A DNA stretch of 64,000 bases from Pyrenochaeta sp. MPI-SDFR-AT-0127 (GCA_020747015.1 JAGTJM010000017.1:62001-126000), one strand, 5' to 3'; shown: positions 1 to 12,538, numbered from the stretch's first letter. Notes: generated from the letters alone by a model not told the origin. Numbers and translations: made by a program.

Positions 1-452
1 CCGGCCTTAGCTTCTCAACCCTTTGCATGACGCAATAGCACGCTTGATCCAAACACCACCACACTATCCCATGATATGTTCCCGCGTGGTTTGCCCATAC
101 AATACTTCTGCTCTAGTCATCTGCCCAGCTGCTATAGCTGTAATGGACTTGCGCATACCAGGTCCTCGGTGCATGTGCCCCTGCGTCAAGCATCCTGTCC
201 AATGAGACCCATCATTCTCAGACAGGACATTTCACGTCGGTACGTACTGCTGACTACAGAGCTTGATCACGTATCAGACGTCATGTGGAATGACACTGAT
301 ATTTCTACCTGATGGTAAATAAGTTAAACTCTATTGGGCTCGTGGCTGAACCGCTCCGAGGAGCGTTGGCTGCCCCTTCTTGACCTCGCTTGTGCCCGTT
401 CAAGCTAAGATCTATACCGTCTTTACAACATCCAATACAGCGCTTTTGAGCT
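1..452. other. No gene recognised
   Basis: Both strands carry only short open frames without family features or convincing splice-joined exons. The stretch lies downstream of the minus-strand oxidoreductase gene and probably includes its 3' untranslated region. Confidence 0.4.
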
Positions 453-1566
453 TCAAGGCTCCTGTTTCAACTCAACATCAACAGGTAGATTATCCCTCAT
501 AGAAGCTTTTATCGCTACACAAACCATTACCGCTTGAAGTCCTTCAGAACCCGAACATCTGGGAGCCTCCTCACCTCGAATTACCTTGACAAAATTCTCA
601 ATCTGTAGTTCGAAGGGAGTCTTCAGTTCTGGCACCTCAACCTTGCTGCTTTGTAGTTGCTCAGTCCAGCTTTTCTTTTCTGCCTTATACATCCACTGTG
701 TCAAGTCAGGAACACTTAGACTTCCTTCAGAACCAAAGACCCTATAAAAGTCTTGTCCGACCTTCGGAATGGTTGGGTTCTCGCCCGTTCCCGCCTCGAA
801 GTTATGGGGCGATGGGACTGCATCTGAGAGCAGAAATGTGCCTACCATGTTGCTGGCAAACCTGAAGGTAATGGCCGCGCCCTCTTCTGCTAGATATCCT
901 CTCTGGCTTAGTGCTTTTTCGGCGTAAACACGCGTGATAGGGCCAAATAGATAATGGAGGATGTCAATCTCATGGATGAGGTTAATAAGAATAGGACCTG
1001 CTGAGTCGAGGCGCCGCCAGTCGGTTGGAGGATCAAAATACGAAGGGGGTTTAAATGTCGTCCACAAGCCATTTACAGCAATAAGCTGCCCTAGTGAAGG
1101 AATCAATTGCTTTGCAGCCACAACATAGGGGTTGAAACGGCGGTGGTGTCCGACCAATAGATGTCGATTATGTTTTGCAGCACATTCAATCTGCAAATTG
1201 ATCAGTGCTCTTACACGTCGTTCGTGTAGAAGAACCTACCAAAGTCTGGCCACTAGCAACATCAACTGATATCGGCTTCTCACAGAGCACGTGGACTGAG
1301 CCCTCGAGCAGCTCCTTTGAGATTGGCACATGTGTATGATTCGGCGTGCAAACTAAGGCTGCGTCTGGTTTGCAGGAGCTCAGCATTGCCTGAACAGACT
1401 CGTACCAGGGGCATGCAAGCTTTACAGCAATGTTTTGCGCAGCAGGGTTGGGATCAACGATGCACGCCAGCTCTGCCCCGGGTACCTTGAGCACGGCTTC
1501 GGCGTGCCTAGGGCCGATCAAGCCAGTGCCAACAATGGCAATCTTGATTGGAGAAGTGCAAGACAT
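453..1566 (-). CDS. Gfo/Idh/MocA-family NAD(P)-dependent oxidoreductase
   Basis: Two exons, 1566-1240 and 1190-453, flank a 49-bp intron (GTAGGT...TTTGCAG) and join in frame to give 354 residues, the usual size of the family. The N-terminus has the Rossmann nucleotide-binding motif GTGLIGPRHAEAV (about residues 12-24) and the family EKP motif (CEKPIS, about residue 97), whose lysine is normally catalytic. The second exon contains the C-terminal alpha/beta domain, including a HEIDILHYLFG helix typical of myo-inositol 2-dehydrogenase-like enzymes. Family members oxidise or reduce sugars, inositols or related polyols in the cytosol; the substrate cannot be read from the sequence. It stands alone, with no pathway genes next to it. 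The family call is firm, the substrate unknown. Confidence 0.88.
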
Positions 1567-3867
1567 TGTTGAGTCGCAAACTGACTGCTCTGTTCCAATA
1601 CTGTTAAGGGTCTGAGCAGTAATGTACCGCGGTGAAATTAGGCTAGTAGAGTGATTGCATAGGCTGCAACATGCATTTGAAAGGAATCATGGTGAATGCA
1701 ACGTTGAAACTCGTGTTCTTTGAGACATCACGTCGTCCAGCTGTTTCCGATCAAATCTTCTTGTCAACATAGTCCAAGACTTGATACGGTCGGCTAACAT
1801 CAGGCTGCGAAGGATAAAGGCTTATCCAATCGCCTGATCAAGTCCCAGGAGTGCTCCAACCCAAGAAATGATAGTCTCAACGAATACTCGGTGCATGATC
1901 TTAGCCAGATGTATTCTGCATCGTCATAGTCTGCTTGTCCGCTTGTTGAGCATGTTCCTAGACTACGAGGTTCGCTTTGGGACTGGGTTTGCAGGGAACG
2001 CTAAAAGATCAAGGGGAGGGCTGCAAGTGCCTTGTCGTCAGCTCCAGTGCCGTAGCACACAAACTGCTTGCATTGATCCGTGTACATGCTCAAACACAAT
2101 CTCATTGTCGTGAGTCCATATGCTCGCTATGGGTGACATGCCACAAGCGAAGAGGCTCCCCACGTGGGTCATGCTTGTGAAACCATAGTGATGTAGATCT
2201 AGGCCTAGGCAGCATGGTTGATGGCGAATGCCAGACTTGAAGAATCAATATATCCAAGCCGTGTTCGCGCCTCAGCTAGGATTAGCCATCAGAGGTGGCT
2301 AGCTTGAGAGCATGCCGATTATGGTTGAGCTTGATGCACACGCGTGATACCAATAAAGCAGCGCATGAGTCGAGTCACCCAGAGTCACCGCTACGCGCTG
2401 AAGATGCGGAGGCGGATGACAGCTGAGAAAATGTCGGGCAGTCCACCTAAGGTCCCATTTTGGTCTGTCCCACATTGAAATGCAACCGACTGTAGAAGCT
2501 AGGAGATGTCCTTTACGCGTTCAGTTGTGTGTACATTGAACATGACATTGGCGTTGCCCATAAACGCAATCTATTTCAAGGATTTCGGACGTACGGGGAG
2601 GGGATCCCTTGCTGCTGTTGTGGGTGGAGAGCAGCTCGACCAGCCCTGTGGGCACAGAGCATGTGAGTTTGAAAAGGCGGGGAGCTGCTGGTGCTGCAGG
2701 GGCCAAAACAAGGGCCACAAGGACCACAAGGGCCGCCAGGGTCGCCAGGGCCACAAGGCTTCTCAACCTCCACGCCAGCGGTGGGGGTCCTCACTTCCCA
2801 GCCTTCGCTTTGCGAAATCGCGCAATCAATACGGGGACACAGCGCTCACCCCATCTTTGGTGGAGCTTTGCGATGATGCGCACTTGAAGAAAGTGCTGGC
2901 TAGCAAGGTAGATCAGCGGCCTAGCCGGCCTCATTCCTGGAACTGGGGACTGGCCGAGGAGCTCATCCGGCCAGGTTCGCAATAGCGACACAGAGTCCAC
3001 TGATCATGCGCGGCTCCAGATGTCCGTTGGCGGCCGGGAGCCGATCTCTTTTCGCCTTGGGGGGATGCCATGCCCGACTCAGCCTTAGCACGCCGTCAGC
3101 GTCGCTGGCGAGAGACGATTGGGGGTAATTTGACGTCGCAGCAGCCACTCAGCGGCACACCAAACCAGCTGCACCTCAGACATTCACCGCAGAGATAGAG
3201 GCGAGGGCGCCATCACGGGAAGCGCAGCAATCATGCACGCAGTCACAGGGGGCCGGCAGTCGACGCGCAGCAAGCGGGTGCAGCTTCGTCGCCCGTAACT
3301 CAGTCGCTACCGAGTCGAGCGCTGGGAAGTGATAGTCTCCCTCTGTTTGGCATGTCCCAATCTGTCACATCGTCGTAAGAAAGCGCCTATCAGCATCGCC
3401 AGGAGTCGCGCCCAAGAAAGCTGGTCGGTTGGCAAGGACGTGGCAGCGAGCCTGTGACGATCGAGGCGGCCGACGAGCGAATGTGGCGCGCTCCGAATCC
3501 TGGCCAAGTGCCTGCCGCTGCGATAACGTACCCACTGCGGCCTGGGTTATCATCTTCACCTGCTGTGTCCGTGACTTCTCTCTCCTCTCCTCCTCGTCAC
3601 TGTTCACGTCCTCGTCGCAAAACCCATCGCAAAAAGCCCGCTTTGCCAGTGCTTCCCCTGGGCCTGAGAGCATCCCCACTCTACCCACCCGATTCCTCGG
3701 TACGCCAGCAACATCAGCCAGAAGAGCGACATGGTCAAAGCGCTCTCACACCGCAATCAAGCACCACTGGCCGTTATCGCTGCGACTCAAAAGCGACACT
3801 GAGCACGCGACTCCCCCAACAGCTCTCCCTCTACGGAGGCGAGAGTCTGTTAGGGCTGCTCAGCAGC
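1567..3867. other. Long intergenic stretch, mostly featureless
   Basis: About 2.3 kb between the oxidoreductase start and the rhodopsin-like gene. Apart from the short Gly-Pro-rich repeat near 2.7 kb, no frame shows domain features. The last 400 bp are open in the frame of the downstream gene, so its translation could begin further upstream (ATG at 3454). Confidence 0.4.
2691..2762 (+). repeat. Short 9-bp-type repeat reading as collagen-like Gly-X-Y
   Basis: The plus strand holds about seven degenerate copies of a 9-bp unit of the type CAAGGGCCA. One frame reads as consecutive Gly-X-Y triplets (GPK, QGP, QGP, QGP, PGS, PGP, QGF), i.e. a very short collagen-like segment; the minus strand also reads as Gly-Pro-rich. 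No upstream ATG exists in that frame because a TGA lies shortly before. It may be an exon of an unrecognised gene or just a minisatellite. Confidence 0.5.
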
Positions 3868-5614
3868 ATGATAATACCTCGCGATCTCTTCAACGCCTCC
3901 CCACCAGACCGCCGCACCCGCGTCGCAAACAACCCAACCCTCCTCTACAGCTGGTGGTGTACCATTTTCTCCATTGTCATCATCGGATTTCGATTGTCTG
4001 GCCGCTACATCCGCAATGAACGCCTTTTCCGCGAGGACAAGATCATGGCCTGGAGCATGGTTCCGCTCGTCGCTCGCATGGGTTTCGTCCATGTAGTCCT
4101 CATTTACGGCACCAACAACGTCGACGTCACAGACCTCGTAGACCCCGTCAAGATCCGCCGCCGTGAGATTGGCTCACAAATGGTCCTTGCTGCTAGGATC
4201 TTCTATGCCATGTTGTACGTCTGCTCGTTCGATGTGTTTGACCGTTGACTAACACGTGCCCAGCATCTGGATGGCTAAATTCACCGTCTCCGAATTTCTC
4301 AAACGCCTGACGGAACGCTTTTGGAAGAAAGGCTATGAATGGGGCCTGCGGGGCATCCGCATATTCCTCGTCGTCACTTTCATCATGGTCTTTATTGCTA
4401 CATTAGCAGAATGCCACCCTACCACTCACTATTGGCAAGTCGTTCCGGATCCAGGACCGCAATGCCGACAAGGCTACGCACAACTCCTTACCATGGGCAT
4501 CACTGATATCATTACCGACGTGCTGCTTGTCGCCTTTCCCATTCCGATCATTGTTCAATCTGGCATGCCTATAAAGCGCAAGATCTCTCTTATCGGGCTC
4601 TTCTCATTATCAATCATCCTCATCATCGTTACTGCTGCCCGAATGCCCTCAGTCATTGCGAAGAAAGGCTTGCAACAATTCCGTACTGTATTCGCATCAT
4701 CAGAGATTCTCGCAGCCGCCATCGTCTCCAACGCCATCATCCTCGGCTCGTTCCTCCGTGATAGAGGTATCAAAAAGACAAAATTCAAAGCACCGTCGAC
4801 CACGGACAGTATGGAACGTAGAGGGTCAGCACGGCGATATGCAAACCAAGCTTGTAGCAGTGACGAAGACCTCGCACGATCACTTGGCTATCGCACGAAA
4901 CCAGAACTCGCAGAGAAGGGTGCGATTCTACCCAGGCCAGCACCCGTGGCTGACCTCGATCTCCTATCATCAAATAAACAGCCTGGTCCTTTTGCGGATA
5001 ATAGTTGGCAGTTTCCGGGGCAGCTCAACGCGCTGCAGACCAATGGAGACTTGAATCGAAAAGCGGACGATGTACGCGATCCATTGCCGAGCCCACGCGG
5101 GGGTAGACGCGTGTCTTGGTTCGATGTTGGCGGCCTTCTGGAGAATTCGGCGGTCACTCCCTCACCAACTGACTCTGTCATCACCCACGACTTTGCAGCT
5201 CAACCCAGAAGAGGCTCAAGAGCCTCCAACCCAGTAGTGACGAACGTCCGGACGTATCCACCTCCAGCACGCCGGTCATCACGACTCTCACAACAATCAG
5301 AAGATTACGAGATGTCCGTCCGGCCAAGCCATCAGTTACAAGACCCAGGCGGCCTGCTTTCTGAGGATCGAGAGCAAGAAGAAGCCCAGTCTTCCCCTAC
5401 TCCACCATCACGCTCGTCAGCTGGGCACCCCCAACGTTATGAGCCATCTTCGTCCCTGCACCGTACTTCTACACAAACCAGCTACGATGTTCCATCATTA
5501 CAGGATGCAGGCGGGCTGCTCTCTACCCGCCAGTATGCACCAATCAAGCGAAGCACTACTCATACTAGTTACGATGTGCCTTCATTGAAGGATGCAGGTG
5601 GTCTTCTTTCCTGA
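3868..5614 (+). CDS. Fungal rhodopsin-domain 7TM integral membrane protein
   Basis: Exons 3868-4214 and 4264-5614 join across a 49-bp intron (GTACGT...TGCCCAG) to give 565 residues. The first ~300 residues form about seven hydrophobic helices with hallmarks of the fungal rhodopsin/PTH11-like family: an extracellular Cys-containing loop (CHPTTHYWQ, then DPGPQC), the ITDIITDVLLVAFPIPII helix and a final helix with SSEILAAAIVSNAIIL. The rest is a polar, disordered cytoplasmic tail with four copies of a D-x-GGLL motif, the last ending at the stop codon. Family members are plasma-membrane proteins of mostly unknown function, some linked to surface sensing. The frame stays open upstream to an ATG at 3454; 3868 was chosen because it starts immediately before the conserved region. 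No retinal lysine was established. Confidence 0.85.
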
Positions 5615-6351
5615 TTTTCTCTTTGTCTCCATGTTCTCTCTCATTTTGTGTTTTGCGTGATACCCCAGCCCTCGTGGCTTTTCCTGCATTTGCATAGCCT
5701 GCCTACTGCTTCTGCTTTGGTTTCTTTCTCTCTTGTTCATGTGCTCGATATCCCACATGGTTGGCGTCTATAGGTTCATGATTTATGGATTATGTCATAC
5801 GATGAGCGATATTTATGGGGCAACAGTCAATATATCGAAATGCATCGCCATGGATAATGTAACTCAAGGATCTTGCTTGCAGATAGTTGGGTTGGAATAC
5901 AGTTGGGCTGTAGCATAATTAATACAGTTGTCTCTACTTGTAGTGTCGTTGTTGTGCACGTCAGACCCGGCACATTGTACGATCAGTTAAATGAAGTTAA
6001 TTTACAATCTTCGGCTCTTGATGCTCTCTTACCCGGAACTTGGCGCTAATTTATGATGGAGAAGCAGGTGTGATCGACGAACCAAGCAGATGGCCAACGG
6101 CTTCGCGTTCCGACTCTACGGGTCGGTAAATTAACGTTTGGAGCTTGCGAGACCGACTCAACGTTCGGGGATTATTCATGAATCATAATGATGCTTGGCC
6201 ATTAACGGCCTTTGTTTTTTTTTTGCGGGTAACGTGCATAGATTCGGGGGGTCAGAGCTCTCTCGTGCATCGCCGATTTGCTCACACTTATGCAACAACT
6301 TTTCTTTTCACTACCTACTCCCCTGGTGTAGCCTGAGCCTGAACCTCGATA
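5615..6351. other. Intergenic, tandem gene spacer
   Basis: 3' region of the rhodopsin-like gene and upstream region of the JmjC gene. It is AT-richer than its neighbours and contains a T-run near 6220. No gene or RNA seen. Confidence 0.4.
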
Positions 6352-7926
6352 ATGCAAGAGGATGCGCCTACACTCGACGAGATCATACAACTAACACGTC
6401 ACGAACTCACCACAGCTAGCAAAGACGACCTCATCCGCGAGTGCGGACGCGCCGCTCTATCGCTACTTCGCTCCAATCCCGAATTGTGCCTGAAACTTGC
6501 GTATCAGAAGTTGCATGATGTGCCGTATAAAGAGGTGAAGACATGCTGGAGACGACTGTATACGGATGCGAGCTTGTGGAGAGTGGTGCAGCTAGTCGAG
6601 ACACAAGGTGGGAACGGGCTCGATGGTGAAGAGATAGAAGACAAGAGGGGCCAACAGGACAATGGAGGAGGGAAGCAGGATTGGATAGATGAGGTGGTCA
6701 GATCTTTAGATATGGCGCTTATCCTTACGGGTGCGCCAGGAAGGGACGAGGTTATAGAGCTGTGGTTCACGATGTTGAAAGGCATCTTATACCCCCACGA
6801 TTCCACAGCAGACCCCTCAGAACATGATGCATCAAGAAGACCAGCTAAGCGGAGAAAACTCTCTGCATCTTGTGAAACCTTACGTATTCCGTCAAGCTTT
6901 CCGACCTCCCTCCCAGCGCCTCCACCTGTGCTACAGTACCCCATCCCTCGAGCGAACAATCCTAGCTTTTCAGACTTTCAAAAACGTGTTAGTGATATTG
7001 AGATGCATACTCCATTCATAATCACGAGGACGATAGAGCATTGGCCTGCCCTCGATGAGCGGCCGTGGAATAGCCCAGGATATCTGCTGGAGCAGACACT
7101 TGGAGGCAGGAGACTGGTACCAGTAGAGATTGGAAAGAGCTATACCGATGACGGCTGGGGACAGCGAATCATCACGTTTCGGGAGTTTATGGACGCGTAC
7201 ATGCTCGATGCAGATACGGGTCATGAACCGAGTGTTACAGACGTATCCAGCACAAACAATCCTCAAAGTAAAACATCAGACGTGAACCCAATCAACGGCT
7301 CACAAGGATCAAGTCGAACCAAGACACGGCAGACAGGCTACCTAGCCCAGCACGACCTCTTCGCGCAGATCCCCTCCCTTCGCGCCGACATCAGCATTCC
7401 AGATTACTGCTATTGCGATCCTGCACCATCTCCGCATCTCACACATATCAAGCCCACACCAAAACTTGAGGAGCCGCTCCTGAATGCTTGGTTTGGTCCC
7501 GCAGGAACCATCTCGCCGCTGCATACCGATCCGTACCACAACATCCTCGCGCAGGCCGTAGGATACAAATACATACGACTGTATGCACCTGCAGAAACGG
7601 AAAACCTGTACCCAAGGGGCATCGATGAAAACGGCGTGAACATGAGTAACACAAGCCAGGTAGACATGGATGAAGCTATTGAAGTCTGGCCTGAGATAGC
7701 ATACCAGGGTGAGAATAATACCAACGAAGAAGATGGCAAGGAAGTACGCAGTGTAGAGAAGGAGCAAAGGAGGAAGGACTATGAGGGCCGGTTTCCGAGC
7801 TTCAGAGACGCAAACTATATTGAAGGCATTCTTGGTCCAGGCGAATGTCTCTACCTCCCTGTAGGATGGTGGCACTATGTTAAGAGTTTGACACCCAGCT
7901 TTAGCGTAAGCTTTTGGTTTAATTGA
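6352..7926 (+). CDS. JmjC-domain protein, JMJD5/KDM8-like
   Basis: Single-exon gene of 524 residues. The C-terminal half is a JmjC fold (cupin-8 type), an Fe(II)/2-oxoglutarate oxygenase. The metal triad is visible as His391-x-Asp393 (PLHTDPYHN) and His508 (LPVGWWHYV), with a GPAGTISPLH strand before it and the closing FSVSFWFN. The N-terminal ~180 residues are helical and match the helper region of JMJD5 orthologues (tandem CWRRLYTDA-type helices). JMJD5-type enzymes hydroxylate arginine in partner proteins; a histone demethylase role has been claimed for animals. A low-complexity insert (about residues 295-330) sits between the first core strands. Catalytic residues are intact, so the protein should be active. 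The exact subfamily is inferred. Confidence 0.86.
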   Translation: MQEDAPTLDEIIQLTRHELTTASKDDLIRECGRAALSLLRSNPELCLKLAYQKLHDVPYKEVKTCWRRLYTDASLWRVVQLVETQGGNGLDGEEIEDKRGQQDNGGGKQDWIDEVVRSLDMALILTGAPGRDEVIELWFTMLKGILYPHDSTADPSEHDASRRPAKRRKLSASCETLRIPSSFPTSLPAPPPVLQYPIPRANNPSFSDFQKRVSDIEMHTPFIITRTIEHWPALDERPWNSPGYLLEQTLGGRRLVPVEIGKSYTDDGWGQRIITFREFMDAYMLDADTGHEPSVTDVSSTNNPQSKTSDVNPINGSQGSSRTKTRQTGYLAQHDLFAQIPSLRADISIPDYCYCDPAPSPHLTHIKPTPKLEEPLLNAWFGPAGTISPLHTDPYHNILAQAVGYKYIRLYAPAETENLYPRGIDENGVNMSNTSQVDMDEAIEVWPEIAYQGENNTNEEDGKEVRSVEKEQRRKDYEGRFPSFRDANYIEGILGPGECLYLPVGWWHYVKSLTPSFSVSFWFN

Positions 7927-8591
7927 ATCTCAAATACATGGTTCTTTTCACTCTCTCGTGTCGCTTTCCCTTCTTCTTCTCAACCTTCGCTGTTACATGA
8001 AAATCGGTCTTCTTTCTTCCCACACATTGGACCGGATTGGGCTTTACGATGCACCCATGGCCCGCGGACTGTTGGAAATGGGTACTGGATTTCTCCATAT
8101 CATGAAAAATGTTAAGAGGGAATGATAATGCTACTCGCTGTATCAGACATAGAACACATATCATCTTGATACGAAGCATGCTGGTTCGTACTCGTAGAAT
8201 AAGGCTGATATCCCCTTATCTTCATGTTCCACTTCTAGTCGATCACAGTCCATAATGTTGAGGAAGTTGATAACACTAATGCCAGATTCATTGTAGACCA
8301 TGCTGGTGATCCATCATTCAAGCCTATACTTGAGAGTAACACCATGCTATGCTAAAACACTTGCTGAAAATGCATAGAAAATGTAAAGGGTAGGCCAGTG
8401 GCCACGCCCAAAGGTGCAGATATGGGTATAATCGCCATTCCCATACGCCAAAAATGGGTACACGTTATCGTCAAAGAAGGTGCAGTCAGCAACAAGCTCA
8501 GCTGTTGCTCTGCTCTCTTGAATAGAAAATGAAAAGAAACATAGCTCTCATCATGCCGCTAGTCTTCCGTCTCCTACTCCTGAATCTTCCC
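7927..8591. other. Convergent intergenic spacer
   Basis: Lies between the 3' ends of the JmjC gene (+) and the histidine kinase gene (-). No coding or RNA feature was recognised. Confidence 0.4.
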
Positions 8592-11500
8592 CTATCTCTG
8601 CGTGACGTCGCTCTCATTAAGTGCCGTAATGCCAACACTCACAAGACGCTCCTTTTCACCGGTACCATCCATGTCCAGGAGTCCTTCACGCAGATTAGCC
8701 ATTGCTTTCACTTTTTCTTGCTCAAGCTCTAATTTCGCTTTATCTTGGCCCGTCACGACACCCTTGAGCACCACTTCAAGATCCGCGAGCCGCACTGGCT
8801 TGATTAAGAAGAGGTTGATGCCACTTGAATTCGCTTCTTGCTGAATGTCCGCATCAGCTACACCTGTCAATGCAATAATTGTCACGTTGGGTAAGCAATT
8901 TCTTATTTCGTGGGCGCGAATCTGACGTGTTGCTTCGAGGCCGTCCATCTCGGGCATATTGATGTCCATGAGTACTACATCAACGTTTTTAGCTTCAGGA
9001 GGCGGAGACGGGGATGTGTGTACAGTCTTATAATGGTTGAGGGCTTCGAGGCCGTTTGTCGCGAGAACATGGCGATGACCAAGCTTGTCAACAAAGGTGC
9101 GGAGAAGCCGAAGATTGATTGGATTGTCGTCGACACAGAGACAGTTTAGTGGCCGTGATGGTTTTGAGTAGACTGACTTCTTGGCTGGACTTCCATGTGC
9201 TGACCGTATTTCAGGAGCACTACTCACTGAAGTCAGAAGTGGTCGAGGGACTTCAAGCACGCGAGATTTATCAGGACTTTGCGGTGGTGTATTTTCTTTA
9301 AGACTGAGATTCGTCATTTCCGGTAAGTTGGGATCGATTTCAGTCGTAAGCATCGTCTGACGATTAGTGTGCCGGTTGAGACATGACGATAGAGCATTTG
9401 CCATTTTGTGCGGTCCAACTGGCTGCGCGATACATTCAAAGATGACGCCGAAGACGGTGATCGCAGTCGTTGACTGAGCCGAAGCCGCACCCCGACAAAC
9501 AACGATGACCGGTGTCCTGGATGCTCGATCCGGATTTCGACTGTACTGAGCCCGTAAATCCTTCGCACAAATCTCAGTAGTGATAATCAAGTCAGGCTCC
9601 ACTGAGCCTTGGCGATCATCGCATCGGTTCATCCCAAACCATTCTTTGCACAGGCTGTCAAGGGCTTTGAGGGATAGCTTGGTTGCAGTCTTGTTCTTAA
9701 GGCTCTCGACGAAATAGTCTTCCTCTTCATTGAAGCCGACAAAGCGCACATTCATACCCTTTGTACGCTTCCTGATGTCCCTTAATTGTAGTTCTTTGTC
9801 TTTCTCTGGACCACTAGCACATAGTGCTGGTGATATACTAGATTCCTTAAGGGGACAGCTGACCGTGAACTTTGTGCCTCGCCCTTTCTCGCTTCGGACC
9901 TCTACATCGCCTCCCAAGGATTCGACGATCTGCTTGACAATACTAAGACCCAGTCCAGTGCCCTGGCTCAAAGGGTTTTCTTGCGCGAATGAGTGGAATA
10001 GCCTGTTATTGATATAGTCTTGAGACATGCCGATGCCAGAGTCGGTGACGGTGAAACGAAAATCGCAACAACCGTCCGTAGCACCCTTTTTCTTCTTGGC
10101 CTCAAGTTTGACTTTGATGTACCCTGCGGGCGTATACTTCAAGCTATTCCCGAACAAATTCATGATCACACGGCGCCAGGCACCGGGTTGAGTTCGGAAG
10201 ACGTAGTTAGCGCACTGGTTGATATCGAGGATCACTGTGATCGAAGGCTTGTCGCTTTCAGATGTGCATAATTCGTAAGTTTGCGTTGACGTCTTTGCGT
10301 ACGTGTAGCCGGCAAACACGCTCTCGACCACGTCCTCTGTCAGAACACTCATGTCGACGTCATTGATGAGCGTCATGATATCGTTCGTGTGTGCCTGGCC
10401 GGGGCTGATCATATGCTTTGCGCTTGGTGTGCGTTTCTTTTGGCGTTTCGATGCCCCTCTAGTTAGATTGTTGATCTTAGCGAAGTCAAGGACCTGGGCC
10501 TATTAGTACGTTTCTCTGGCAGCGTCTAGAGAGTCATCTTAAACTTACATGGTTGATCGTCTCTAATAAAGTCTTGCCACACGTTTCAATGGTCGCTAAA
10601 TGAGAGGTTTGCTGATTATCAAGATAAGAGTCTTTGAGGAGGTCGGTCATGCCCAGAATGCCGTGAAGAGGAGAGCGCAGCTCATGGCTGATTGAAGAAA
10701 TGAAATCAGCCTTTGCGGCATCCGCTAATTTGGTGTCCAAGCGAGCAATCTCCGCCATGACCGAGTTGCTGAATGCTGCTAGGTAACTTAATTCTTGCTC
10801 ACTCGTGAAGACACGCATGGGATCTGAGCTCCAAATGATAGCGCTGGCAAACCAACGATCGCGATGCATGTCCCATAATGGATACAAGACTAAGCTCCGA
10901 GCCTTGGGAAAGACTCTTCTGAGATAATTTTCATCGTCTATACTACGCGTAGATTCCGATTTTCGAGACACGGTAAAAGGGAATCCATCTGAGGACTCCA
11001 GCTCGCCGCCGCCGCCTGATGGAGAATTGATAGCCAGATTACCATCGTCATCGTCGAAATTGAATATTTGTCCGTGTGAATACGATCTCAAAAGATGTCG
11101 TAAGACGCTCTCGGACATGGAATACTCAGCTTCGGAGGTCATGGAACTACCACGGATGTTCTTGCTCAGAGCCGCTCCGAGGAGAACACAAGGTTTGTCG
11201 GGTTCTGGCAAACCCTCGGATAAGAAGTCGTCGTCCACGAGGCCACCAAAAGTACTGATCTTAGCATCAAAGAATGCTGCGCCGTCTGCTTCCGTTGCAT
11301 CGACAATCATGTTCGCAGCCCTGCTGAAAGCGGCTCTAATCTCGGGGGCCATCCTATTCTTCTGATCGTCCTTCGTTGAGGACGCTGTCTTCGCAGTCAC
11401 ATTGGAGACATGACTCTCTGGGATGGTGTCAGAGACGGGTGTGGCAGTTGTGCTCGCAGGTTGGATGCTGGATGGTGTTGCAGTCCTCGGGCTTGTCACA

Positions 11501-12538
11501 CTCGGAACACTCGACCCGGTGCTCTCATATCGATTGAGTACAAGTGGCTGCTGCGGCGCGTTTGGGACTGCAACCGAGCGTTGGCGTTGTCCAAGCACGC
11601 TATCTGGTGGACTCGATGATGGCGGTTGTTCAGAATCCCAAGGATCTTGCCACCAGTTCTCCAGGTCACTCTTGCCTTCAGCGAACGATCCTAAGCTTTT
11701 CACCATTATCTTGCCTCTGCGCTGATCCTCAGTAGCCCGTGTCATCTCAAGGTGACGCATCACCGCACCAGCCATATCTTTGAGAAACTCCAATTGATAC
11801 GAGGAGATTCCATCACGCGGCTTGTCATCCAGGACGCAGAAGGTACCAATATTGTGACCGTTTGGACTTCGAATAGGAACACCAGCGTAGAAGCGCGAGT
11901 ATGGTGGTCCTACCACGAATGGGTAGTCTTTAAAACGATGATCTTCTCTTAGATCATTTACGATAAGTGACGGAATCTCGTCGTAGAGGTCGCCGGGTAC
12001 GCTTGCATGAACTGGGGGTAAATTGACCGTATAGTAGCATATACTCTTTTCTTTCGAGAAAATGGTGCTACCCCAACACAGGCGATCGGCTTCAAACTCA
12101 GGTTCCCCAGTATGTAGGGAGAGTGTTTTTGTAGCTTCGGCGAGAATGTAGCAGTTCCGACGATCGAAGAAGGATATGAGACACCGTCGTGTATTCAAGC
12201 GAAGGGCTCCCAATTGTGCGAACGCGGTCAATGATCTATCTTCTGATGGTTGTGGTGTATCTTCTGCAGAGAGCGGAGGGGCACAGGGAATCGCTTGCGC
12301 AGGGTCGAAGGCAGGTGTGGGCGAAGGCTGGCGGCTCAAAGTTTCCTCTGTTCTGGGATGCTGAGGGTAGTACCTATAGAGTTGACGTGAGCGTTGTCCG
12401 ACTGGCTATGCATTTTGTGGTCCTAGAGTGTACGAACCGATAGAACTCGCGCTCTTTTAATGCGAGATCATGCTCCATCTTCTTGCGGGGCTTGCCAGCA
12501 TGAGAACGCGGTGTCGCGACACTTGGGGGGTCGGCCAT
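8592..12538 (-). CDS. Hybrid sensor histidine kinase (GAF-HisKA-HATPase-REC)
   Basis: Three exons, 12538-12438, 12373-10549 and 10493-8592, separated by introns of 64 and 55 bp, give 1275 residues. The tiny first exon restores the N-terminus (...KEREFYR|YYPQHP), a pattern common in fungal hybrid kinases. Order: GAF sensor domain (about 60-235); a long Ser/Pro-rich linker with a second GAF-like stretch; HisKA with phospho-acceptor His597 (SHELRSPLHG); HATPase_c with DSGIGM and GTGLGLSIVKQ glycine boxes; a linker; and a receiver with Asp1152 (LMDINMPEMDG) and its Lys (FLIKPVR). It should autophosphorylate and pass phosphate through an HPt protein to response regulators such as Ssk1/Skn7. There is no membrane segment, so the sensor is probably cytosolic. 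The fungal kinase group was not assigned. Confidence 0.93.

Noticed and set aside
2506..2985. 159-codon plus-strand open frame over the collagen-like repeat
   Set aside because: It reads the repeat in a Lys/His/Gly frame with no domain; the collagen-like frame is a different one.
3454..3867. Upstream in-frame start for the rhodopsin-like gene
   Set aside because: The added 138 residues are low-complexity and unlike the family; kept only as an alternative.
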